A stretch of 64,000 bases of DNA, taken from assembly GCF_007859755.1 (NCBI RefSeq), contig NZ_SJPF01000002.1:577729-641728 (forward strand), given 5' to 3'. Numbering within the stretch: position 1 is the first letter of the stretch; every line of letters begins with the position of its first letter. Positions 1 through 7,057 of this stretch are shown here, one piece after another. The position numbers and the translations under genes were made by a program. This DNA is from Blastopirellula retiformator. GTDB taxonomy: Bacteria; Planctomycetota; Planctomycetia; Pirellulales; Pirellulaceae. The notes below the pieces were generated by a model, which did no database searches, was not told the DNA's origin, and saw nothing but the letters and a program-made list of their open reading frames with translations.

Positions 1-1108
1 AGGTCGTCGCATAGTGGGGCGAAATGTCTTCTACGCAGTCGAGACGCAAGTTGGACGTCCGCCCAATCGAGGCCTGCATCGCCGCAACCGACGGCAGAAA
101 GCCCCCAGGAAAGATGTACGCCTGGATAAAATCGATGCCGCGGCGATACGCGTCGTACCGCTCTTCCGGCATCACGATCGCCTGCAATACCAACCGTCCG
201 CCCGGCTTCAACAGTCGGGCACACTGGCGGAAGTAGTCGTCCAGGTATTTCTCGCCGACCGCTTCGACCATTTCGATCGAGACGATCTTGTCGTATTGCC
301 CTTCCAGGTCACGATAGTCGGCGCTGAGCAGCTGAATCTGATCGGCGACGCCGGCCGCTTGAAATCGTTCTTGCGACTTCTCGTATTGCATTTGCGAGAT
401 CGTCGTCGTGGTGATGTCGCGGACGCCGCGCTCGGCGGCATGCAGCGCGAAACCGCCCCAGCCGGCGCCAATCTCCAGCAACCGATCGCTCGGCTGCAGG
501 TCAAGCTTGTCGGCGATCCGCCGCAACTTGGCCACCGAGGCCTCCTCCAATGTCATCGCTTCGTGTTCAAAGATGGCGGACGAATACATCCAGGTATCGT
601 CCAGGAACAGCGAGAAGAACTCGTTACTCAGATCATAGTGAGCGGCGATATGGCGGCGACTGCCATCCCGAGTGTTACCGTCGAAGAAGCTCAGCACGCG
701 TCGCGCCAGTTTCGCTACCGACGCCAAGCCCGAGTCGGCGTCGTTGGTCCTTTCCATGTTCCGACATAAGATCTGCAATAGCGCCGTCAGGTCGTCGCTG
801 CGCCATTCTCCCTGCAGATACGACTCGGCGATGCCGACGCTACCGCCGGTCGCCAGGCGAGAGAAGAAACGATCGTCACTGACCGTCCAGGCGGCCTGCA
901 GTTGATCAGGCGTCCGCTCTCCACAGTCCAACGTGCGGCTGGCGTCGGCGTATCGGATCTCTCCACCGACCACTTCTTCCAGCCACCGCAACAATTTCCG
1001 CCGCGACAGTTGCTGCAACCAGGTTCGGCGCACCGTCGCCATCGGCCGAGCTTCGGCGGCGATCGGGTCGGCTTGCGGATCAGAAGCGAGGAGCGTACTA
1101 GATGTCAT
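1..1108 (-). CDS. Cyclopropane-fatty-acyl-phospholipid synthase family methyltransferase, 3' end outside window
   Basis: SAM-dependent methyltransferase of the CFA synthase family, which adds a methylene or methyl group to unsaturated acyl chains of membrane phospholipids. The frame is open from an ATG at 1108 (GAAGGA ribosome site just upstream) to the window edge. The class I SAM motif reads LEIGAGWGGFALHAAE, and further on come YDKIVSIEMVEAVGEKYLD and FPGGFLPS, all typical of the family. The C-terminal part, with the usual end of the domain, lies outside the window. It is the last gene of a leftward run with the DUF1365 gene (18 bp gap) and the FAD oxidoreductase. These three families often occur together in lipid-modification operons. 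Exact product (cyclopropane, methyl-branched or furan-type lipid) cannot be decided from sequence. Confidence 0.9.
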   Translation of the reverse strand, partial: MTSSTLLASDPQADPIAAEARPMATVRRTWLQQLSRRKLLRWLEEVVGGEIRYADASRTLDCGERTPDQLQAAWTVSDDRFFSRLATGGSVGIAESYLQGEWRSDDLTALLQILCRNMERTNDADSGLASVAKLARRVLSFFDGNTRDGSRRHIAAHYDLSNEFFSLFLDDTWMYSSAIFEHEAMTLEEASVAKLRRIADKLDLQPSDRLLEIGAGWGGFALHAAERGVRDITTTTISQMQYEKSQERFQAAGVADQIQLLSADYRDLEGQYDKIVSIEMVEAVGEKYLDDYFRQCARLLKPGGRLVLQAIVMPEERYDAYRRGIDFIQAYIFPGGFLPSVAAMQASIGRTSNLRLDCVEDISPHYATT

Positions 1109-1126
1109 CGATGTTCCTTCGTGGCG

Positions 1127-1969
1127 TTACGTCGAAAGCGAATCTGCGGCGGTTTCGGGGTGAGTCGACTCAGCGGCGGCTTGAGGGTGGGGATGGTAGG
1201 GAACCTTCTTCCACCAGAGGCGCAGCGCCTGCCAGTAGATCGCGGCCAACATTTGCGCCGACATGAGGGGAAACCAGAGGACCGTCTTCAAAACGTTCGG
1301 CAAGCTTAGCGCGCGTCGCGAAAGGCCCAGCGTTGCGTCAAACGCCTTTTCATCCCCTTGCATGTTTTCCAGGTGAACCGTCAGGCGATCCTCGGGCCGC
1401 GAGACTCGCCAGCGATATTCCATCTCCATCGGCATGAAGGGAGAAACGTGAAAATCCTTCGGGTTGGCGAAGCGTCCGATCCGTCCTTCGCCCGCAAACG
1501 GAATCACATAGCTATACCGCTCGCCCCAGGGCGTGTTGGTCACTTCGGCGACGATGGCGCGTAGGTTTTCCTCGGCGTCATAGCAGTAAAACAGCGAGAT
1601 CGGATTGAAGACGATTCCCAGGCAGCGAATCTGCGTCAGCAGGCGGATCGGTCCATCCAGCGCCAGGCCCAGTTTCTCGTGAACCAAGTCACGCACGCAC
1701 TCGGCCAACGGCCGGTCCGCTGCCCCGAGGTAGTCGGACCGACAGAAGCGAAACAAGCTGTACGGCTGCGTTGACCAGAGTAACGGAAAGCGAAAAACCG
1801 AGTCGACCTCGTCCAAATCGATCGAAAACAAGAACAGAGGTCGACGAAATTGATGCGGAATCGGCGTGAAACGACGATGACGCACGGCGCCGACATACAG
1901 ACAGGAGGCCCGCTCGCGATTGTCCTGCGACCGATCCGTGGCGCGCCTGGTCGCTACTTTTTGAATCAC
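1127..1969 (-). CDS. DUF1365 family protein
   Basis: Member of the DUF1365 family, about 280 residues, biochemical role unproven. The N-terminal signature SCLYVGAVRHRRFTPIPHQF and the following LFLFSIDLDEVDSV are typical, as are IRCLGIVFNPISLFYCYD and the EVTNTPWGERYSYVIPF segment. The start is a GTG whose last two bases and the next base form the stop of the upstream oxidoreductase (GTGA overlap, 1966-1969), so translation is probably coupled. A start nearer SCLYVG is possible because family members usually begin close to that motif. DUF1365 genes sit between a FAD oxidoreductase and a CFA synthase in many bacteria, as here, which points to a shared fatty-acid modification task. Confidence 0.9.
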   Translation of the reverse strand: MIQKVATRRATDRSQDNRERASCLYVGAVRHRRFTPIPHQFRRPLFLFSIDLDEVDSVFRFPLLWSTQPYSLFRFCRSDYLGAADRPLAECVRDLVHEKLGLALDGPIRLLTQIRCLGIVFNPISLFYCYDAEENLRAIVAEVTNTPWGERYSYVIPFAGEGRIGRFANPKDFHVSPFMPMEMEYRWRVSRPEDRLTVHLENMQGDEKAFDATLGLSRRALSLPNVLKTVLWFPLMSAQMLAAIYWQALRLWWKKVPYHPHPQAAAESTHPETAADSLST

Positions 1970-3294
1970 GCCCCTTCTCCCGCCAGCGAGGTTTCGGCGT
2001 GGTGCGGGCCATGCAGCGGTTGCAGGGACGCCGGCTTGCGCGGTCCCAGCGACCAGTCCCCGATCGCAAATCGCCGACAGACGGCTAGTGCGCTGACCAC
2101 CCCATCCTCATGAAAACCATTTCGCCAATAGGCGCCGCAATACGACGTCCGCCGATGGCGGATCAGTTGCGGATGACGCCTCTGCACCTCGGCGCGACGC
2201 GTCGTGAACAACGGATGGGAGTAGTTGAATCGGGCGATCACCTTCGCCGGATCGATCGCCGCCTCTTCGTTCAGCGTCACGCAATACGTATGCTGCGAGT
2301 CGATGTTCTGCAGCAGGTTCATGTTGTAGGTCAGCGTCGGTCGCGAGTCGTCCTGCGCCGGCAAATGATAGTTCCAACTGGCCCACGCGCGGCGACTTTT
2401 TGGCAAGACCGACGTATCGGTATGCAAGCAGGCCCGACTGGCGAAGTAAGGAAACGCGGAGAGCATTTCTCGTTCGACATCGTCGGCATCGGCCAGCAAC
2501 TTGAGCGCTTGATCGGCATGACAGGCGAAGACCACCTCGTCAAAACGCTCGCTCCCATCGGCATGCACCACCAACACGTCGTCGGCCGATCGTCGCACCG
2601 ATTGAACCGGACAGCTCAATCGGAACTGCGAGCGGAACGGCGCGACCAGTCGATCGACGTATTGCTGCGATCCCCCTTGAATCACCCGCCAGGTCGGACG
2701 GTCGGTCAAACTCAGCAGTCCATGGTTCACATAGAACTCGAGAATGAACCGAATCGGAAACTGTGCGAAGTCCCCCAGTGGACAAGACCAGATCGCGGCG
2801 CCCATTGGCAGCAGGTACTTCTGGGCGAATTGCTGCGAGTACCCCTTTTCGACCAGGTACTCGCCCACCGTTTGCTCGGCCGGCACGGACAACAGATCTC
2901 GCTCGCCGTCCCGATTGAACCGCAAGATATCGGCCAGCATCCGCAGAAAGCGAGGGCGAAACAGGTTGGACCGCTGAGCGAAGACGCCGTCGAGCGATCC
3001 GCCGTTGTACTCCAGCCCGGTCTGGTCGCAGCGGACGCTGAAGCTCATCGTCGTCGGGGCGGTTGCGACCTCGAGATCGGCCAAGATCCGAGTGAAATTC
3101 GGATAGGTCCGCTCGTTGTAAACGATAAATCCGGCGTCGATCGGCCAGGTTTCCCCCTGCCAGTGGGCGGTAACCGTATTGGTGTGTCCCCCAATCCGAT
3201 CGGCGGCCTCAAGAATGACGACTTCATGCTCGTAAGAGAGCAAACGAGCGGCAATGAGGCCAGAGATTCCTGACCCGATTACGGCAATTCGCAT
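1966..3294 (-). CDS. FAD-dependent oxidoreductase, amine-oxidase/desaturase type
   Basis: Flavoprotein of 442 residues. The N-terminus MRIAVIGSGISGLIAARLL is a dinucleotide-binding fold (GxGxxG), followed by ILEAADRIGGHTNT, the usual FAD-contacting motif of the NAD(P)-binding Rossmann/amine oxidase group. The C-terminal part contains GFHEDGVVSAL, another FAD-domain feature. It is the first gene of the leftward operon with DUF1365 and the CFA-type methyltransferase. Family knowledge: proteins of this group next to CFA-like enzymes act on acyl chains, probably as a desaturase or oxidase. The substrate here is inferred. The gene starts at ATG 3294 and faces away from the sigma factor gene across a 200-bp gap carrying an inverted repeat. 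Confidence 0.88.
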   Translation of the reverse strand: MRIAVIGSGISGLIAARLLSYEHEVVILEAADRIGGHTNTVTAHWQGETWPIDAGFIVYNERTYPNFTRILADLEVATAPTTMSFSVRCDQTGLEYNGGSLDGVFAQRSNLFRPRFLRMLADILRFNRDGERDLLSVPAEQTVGEYLVEKGYSQQFAQKYLLPMGAAIWSCPLGDFAQFPIRFILEFYVNHGLLSLTDRPTWRVIQGGSQQYVDRLVAPFRSQFRLSCPVQSVRRSADDVLVVHADGSERFDEVVFACHADQALKLLADADDVEREMLSAFPYFASRACLHTDTSVLPKSRRAWASWNYHLPAQDDSRPTLTYNMNLLQNIDSQHTYCVTLNEEAAIDPAKVIARFNYSHPLFTTRRAEVQRRHPQLIRHRRTSYCGAYWRNGFHEDGVVSALAVCRRFAIGDWSLGPRKPASLQPLHGPHHAETSLAGEGA

Positions 3295-3356
3295 GTCTCT
3301 CTCCCGCAGTTACGTATTCCTGACGTCTAGATCGGTTTTAGAGCAGCCGCGTCAAT

Positions 3357-3418
3357 TGACCAGCCCAAAGTCCAAAAATAGGGAGAACTTACGACGCCGA
3401 CATTTTTAGGGCTGGTCA
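3357..3418. promoter_or_regulatory. Inverted repeat in divergent promoter region (candidate operator)
   Basis: The gap between the lipid operon and the sigma factor gene contains a perfect 10-bp inverted repeat, TGACCAGCCC at 3357-3366 and GGGCTGGTCA at 3409-3418, 42 bp apart. Nearby are AAAAATAGGG and ATTTTTAGGG, a second pair of similar blocks. The position between two divergent genes suggests a shared operator. No clear -35/-10 pair was identified. This is an inference from symmetry and position only. Confidence 0.45.
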
Positions 3419-3494
3419 TTTCGGCCTATCTTTCTAGAAACTAGGCAGTGCAACGAAAGCTGTAACCCTTCCGCTCCGACCGCTGGGGACAGGA

Positions 3495-4358
3495 TTGTCC
3501 AACCCCGAAATCAAATTCATTCCGAATGACGAATTCGAGTCCACCACCGAGATGGACTTTGAGGCGATCGACGTTGAATTGTACGCGGCCGAAGACCGGC
3601 CTCCTGGGGATAATCCCAAGGTCGCGGTCTCTTCGCTACTTTGCGCTGTCGAGCAAAGCCGGCTGCTGACCTTCGAGGGAGAGCAATTCCTCTTTAAGCG
3701 ATTGAACTTCTTGCGATTTCGCGCCAGCGCCCTGCAGTCGACCCTGAAGAATCGTCGAAACACCAAGAAGACCGATGCGGAAATCGCCCGCCTGCTGTGT
3801 GAAGCGGAGCAAACTCGCGAGCAGATCGCCCACGCCAACTTGCGGTTGGCGACGTCGATCTCGCAGAAGCACGCCCAGTCGCGGGACGAGTTTGAAGAGT
3901 TTTTGGCCGAGTCAAACGCGATTCTGCTGAACGCGATCGACAAGTTCGACTATGCCCGCGGCTACCGATTCAGTACCTACGCCACCCATGCGATCCAGCG
4001 GAATCTCTTCCGCTGGATCGAGAAACGAAACAAACGTCGCAAGCTGGAGACTCCAGAGGAAGTGGCGATTCAAACCGCCGCCTCGCCGTCGGTCGATCCC
4101 GATCAGCCAACCGACCAGGACGTCCAACTCGCCTTTGACGCCATCATGAGCCGTATCGGCGACGCGCTGGATGACCGCGAACAGTTCATCGTCCGCGAGC
4201 GGTTTGGCCTTGACCATCTCGGCAAAGGGAAGTCGCTGCGAGAGATTGGGGACGAGCTTGGCATTAGCAAAGAACGAGCCCGGCAGTTATACCAACGCAG
4301 CATCGAGAAACTGGCCGAAGTCGCCAAACCGTTTGAAGCTTTATTCGCCTCGACCTAA
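3495..4358 (+). CDS. Sigma-70 family RNA polymerase sigma factor, short non-ECF form
   Basis: Sigma factor of 287 residues. Region 2 is clear: NAIDKFDYARGYRFSTYATH followed by AIQRNLFRWIEKRNKRRK, matching the core-binding and -10 recognition segment of primary-type sigma factors. Region 4 follows as DDREQFIVRERFGL and SLREIGDELGISKERARQLY, the -35 helix-turn-helix. The stretch between them (about residues 190-220) is too short for a normal region 3, and region 1.1 is absent, so this is neither RpoD nor a simple ECF factor. Similar reduced group factors are common in planctomycetes. The start is a TTG at 3495; the frame is closed by a stop at 3435-3437 and no ATG lies before residue 20, so the start is uncertain. 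It is divergent from the lipid operon. Confidence 0.85.
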   Translation: MSNPEIKFIPNDEFESTTEMDFEAIDVELYAAEDRPPGDNPKVAVSSLLCAVEQSRLLTFEGEQFLFKRLNFLRFRASALQSTLKNRRNTKKTDAEIARLLCEAEQTREQIAHANLRLATSISQKHAQSRDEFEEFLAESNAILLNAIDKFDYARGYRFSTYATHAIQRNLFRWIEKRNKRRKLETPEEVAIQTAASPSVDPDQPTDQDVQLAFDAIMSRIGDALDDREQFIVRERFGLDHLGKGKSLREIGDELGISKERARQLYQRSIEKLAEVAKPFEALFAST

Positions 4359-4454
4359 ACCTTCATCCCCGCGCATCACCAAAACCAAATTTGAGCCTGA
4401 CATGGTTTCTTTCATCCACGCAACACGCCAGCGTATCCATCAGGGAGGGCTTCG

Positions 4455-5423
4455 ATGAGCCAGCCTGATCAGCCGCCGCCGTGGATGAAGTACGTCTTGC
4501 TCGCCGCCGGCGGTTACAACCTGGTGTGGGGCGCCGCGGCAATTCTCGCCCCCGCCGCGATGCTCGCCTGGTTGCAGGTCGAATCGACGCAGCCGGCGCT
4601 CGTCTTCTGGCAGTGCATCGGCATGCTGGTCGCCGTCTATGGCTTCGGCTACCTGATTGCGGCGAGCGACCCATATCGGCATTGGCCGCTGGTACTGGTG
4701 GGGTTGATCGGCAAAATTCTCGGGCCGATTGGTTTCTTGTTTGCGCTGTCGGCCGGCACATTGCCGTCCAGCTTCGGCTGGCTCAACCTGACCAACGACC
4801 TGATCTGGTGGACGCCTTTTGTGATGATCTTGTGGGGCGCCGTTCGTCATTTGCACATGATCGACAATGCCTACGAATTGCCGGAGGCGGACGATCCGAT
4901 CCGCGAACTGCGCACCCACGATGGACGCCGGTTGGACGATCTGGCGAGCGATCGCCCGCAGTTGATCGTCTTTTTGCGGCACGCCGGTTGTACGTTTTGT
5001 CGCGAAGCGGCCCAAGACCTTGGCGCACAACGAAGCGAGATCGAAGCGGCCGGATGCGGCATCGTACTGGTGCATGTCGGCCAAGAGGACGACCCCGAGT
5101 TCTTCAGCAAGTACGGGCTCGACGACCTCCCCCGGATCTCCGATCCTTCCTGTCGGCTGTACCGGCAGTTCGGGCTCGAGATCGGCACCTTTTCGCAGTT
5201 GTTCGGCGCTCGCGTTTGGGCCCGGGGCATCATCGCCGGAATTTTCGGCGGCCACGGCCTGGGGCTGACGCGAGCGAACAGTTTCCAGATGCCCGGAATC
5301 TATCTCTATCATTGCGGCCAGATATTGGACGGCTTCCAACACGAACATGCCTCCGACCGGCCGCTCTATACTGAATTCGTCCGCCGCAATCTGGCGCCGG
5401 TCGATGTGGCGGTCGCCAGATAG
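4455..5423 (+). CDS. Membrane-anchored SelL-related redox protein (CxxC)
   Basis: Fusion protein of 322 residues. The first 130 residues hold about four membrane segments (near 11-33, 46-69, 76-100 and 108-130). The rest, from about residue 145, is a thioredoxin-fold domain of the AhpC/TSA-SelL kind with RHAGCTFCREAAQDLGAQR, where C179 and C182 form a CxxC pair. In selenoprotein L the pair is UxxU, and this looks like its cysteine version. The later YRQFGLEIGTFSQLFGARVW region fits the peroxiredoxin-like group. Likely role: thiol-disulfide or peroxide reduction at the membrane, inferred from fold. A ribosome site GGGAGGG precedes the ATG by a short spacer. It faces the DUF1501 gene, with the 148-nt repeat element between them. 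Confidence 0.8.
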   Translation: MSQPDQPPPWMKYVLLAAGGYNLVWGAAAILAPAAMLAWLQVESTQPALVFWQCIGMLVAVYGFGYLIAASDPYRHWPLVLVGLIGKILGPIGFLFALSAGTLPSSFGWLNLTNDLIWWTPFVMILWGAVRHLHMIDNAYELPEADDPIRELRTHDGRRLDDLASDRPQLIVFLRHAGCTFCREAAQDLGAQRSEIEAAGCGIVLVHVGQEDDPEFFSKYGLDDLPRISDPSCRLYRQFGLEIGTFSQLFGARVWARGIIAGIFGGHGLGLTRANSFQMPGIYLYHCGQILDGFQHEHASDRPLYTEFVRRNLAPVDVAVAR

Positions 5424-5476
5424 GCTCAGGCGTGATATCCCGTCACGCAACTCTTTTCCGCGGCAGCCCACCTACC

Positions 5477-5624
5477 AGTCCGTTGATTTTCCCAACGGGC
5501 TGCTGGATCGCAGGGATGCGATCCCAAAATAGCGACGTAAGTCGTTATTTTGCGAGCCGCGAAGAGCTATGCTCTGAGCCTGGCGAGGTTGGAAAATGCC
5601 ACGATGGCATTTTTCAACAGGCAG
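5477..5624 (+). repeat. 148-nt multi-hairpin repeat, copy R1
   Basis: One of five near-full copies in the window (others at 16727, 48669, 56995 and 58700). From left to right it forms five potential hairpins: CCGTT/AACGG, a GATCGCA-type arm pair, AAATAGCGAC/GTCGTTATTT, AGAGC/GCTCT and AAAATGCCA/TGGCATTTT. The right end CAACAGGCAG directly abuts the stop codon (complement of cta, 5625-5627) of the DUF1501 gene. It lies between two convergent genes and could act as a two-way terminator. Relative to R3, arm 1 keeps pairing with changed bases. Confidence 0.85.
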
Positions 5625-7028
5625 CTAAGCCAAAATCTCTTTCACCACCCGCGCCGGCTCGACTCCCGTCAGCTTCTGGTTCAGCCCCTGGAACTTGACC
5701 GACAATCGGTTGTGGTCAAAGCCGAGCAAGTGCAAAATCGTCGCGTGTAGATCACGGACGTGAACTTCGTCGCGGATCGTGTTGAAGCCAAAGTGGTCGG
5801 TCTCACCGTAGGAGACGCCTGGTTTGGTTCCGCCGCCGGCCATCCAGACGGTAAACGCGTTGGGATGATGATCGCGACCGTCATCGCCTCCTCCCTGCAC
5901 CATCGGCGTTCGCCCAAACTCGCCGCCCCAGATGATCAGCGTGTCGTCCAGCATCCCGCGCCGCTTCAGATCTTGCACCAGCGCCGCGCACGCTTGATCG
6001 GTCGCCTGGCAGTTGGCCTGCAGATCTTTGGTCAGGTTGCCATGCTGGTCCCACGCTTCATGAAACAGTTGCACAAACCGCGTTCCCCGCTCAACCAGAC
6101 GCCGCGCCAGCAAACAGTTCTTGGCGAATGACGGTTTGTCGGGCTCAACACCGTACAGATCCAAAACATGCTGCGGCTCCGACGACAGATCCATCAGCTC
6201 CGGCCCGCTCGACTGCATCCGATAGGCCATTTCGAACGAGTTGATCCGCGTCGCAATTTCCGGATCGCCGGTCGTCTCTAGCCGCATTTGATTCAGCTGA
6301 TTGATCGCATCCAGCGAATCGCGCTGCACACCGCGATCGATCCCGTTTGGATTGGAAAGATACAGAACCGGATCGCCAACGCTCCGCAGCTGAACGCCTT
6401 GATAGACCGTCGGCAAATACCCACTTCCCCAATTGCTTGAACCGCCGCTTGGCCCCTTCTTGCCGGAGCTAAAGACGACGAAGCCCGGCAAATTGCGCGA
6501 TTCGGAACCGAGCCCGTATAAGGTCCAAGCTCCCAAACTCGGTTTGCCAAACAACATCGAGCCGGTATTCATCATGATCTGCGCCGGCGCATGGTTGAAT
6601 GCGTCGGTTTTCATCGCTTTGACGATCGTTAACTCGTCGGCGATCTTCGCCGTGTGCGGCAACAGTTCCGAGATCTCGGCGCCGCACTGGCCATGCTTGG
6701 CGAACGGAAACTTCGGCCCCAGCAACTTCGAATTGGGATTAATGAACGCCGCCCGGTAACCGTCCAACAATTCGGCCGGCGGCAACGTGCCATCGAACTT
6801 CGCCAGCTGCGGCTTGTAGTCGAACATCTCCAAATGGCTCGGCGCGCCCGCCATGAACAGGTAAATGACGTTCTTCGCCTTCGCCGGAAAGTGCGGCCTT
6901 TTCTCGGCCAGCGGATCGTTCGCTGCCGACGCCTCGCCGCGCAGCAGATCGGCCAGCGCGATCGCTCCCAGGCCGACGCCGCAGTCGCGCATGAACCAAC
7001 GTCGCGAAATCTCGTTCCCTGTCATCAT
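5625..7028 (-). CDS. DUF1501 domain-containing protein, Tat-exported
   Basis: Protein of 467 residues from the DUF1501 family, a sulfatase-like fold expanded in planctomycetes. The N-terminus has a twin-arginine signal (SRRWFMRDCGVGLGAIALAD), so it is exported folded. Characteristic motifs are NVIYLFMAGAPSHLEMFDYK, LLPHTAKIADELTIVKAM, IIWGGEFGRTPMVQGG and GRDHHPNAFTVWMAGGG. The start was set at ATG 7028, with GGAGAGGA upstream; the frame is open further upstream but without a signal peptide. It is the second gene of an operon with the PSD1/cytochrome gene 29 bp upstream, the standard planctomycete pair. The function of this pair is not established; a role in breakdown of complex organic matter is often proposed. 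The stop codon touches repeat R1. Confidence 0.92.
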   Translation of the reverse strand: MMTGNEISRRWFMRDCGVGLGAIALADLLRGEASAANDPLAEKRPHFPAKAKNVIYLFMAGAPSHLEMFDYKPQLAKFDGTLPPAELLDGYRAAFINPNSKLLGPKFPFAKHGQCGAEISELLPHTAKIADELTIVKAMKTDAFNHAPAQIMMNTGSMLFGKPSLGAWTLYGLGSESRNLPGFVVFSSGKKGPSGGSSNWGSGYLPTVYQGVQLRSVGDPVLYLSNPNGIDRGVQRDSLDAINQLNQMRLETTGDPEIATRINSFEMAYRMQSSGPELMDLSSEPQHVLDLYGVEPDKPSFAKNCLLARRLVERGTRFVQLFHEAWDQHGNLTKDLQANCQATDQACAALVQDLKRRGMLDDTLIIWGGEFGRTPMVQGGGDDGRDHHPNAFTVWMAGGGTKPGVSYGETDHFGFNTIRDEVHVRDLHATILHLLGFDHNRLSVKFQGLNQKLTGVEPARVVKEILA

Positions 7029-7057
7029 CGTCGTCGTCCTCTCCACGCCGCGTGGAT

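Noticed and set aside
2110-3273. A long plus-strand frame opposite the FAD oxidoreductase
   Set aside because: Antisense shadow; the minus strand shows clear FAD motifs and operon coupling.
4440-5471. A minus-strand frame of 343 codons opposite the SelL-related gene
   Set aside because: Antisense shadow; no motif, while the plus strand has membrane helices and the CxxC domain.
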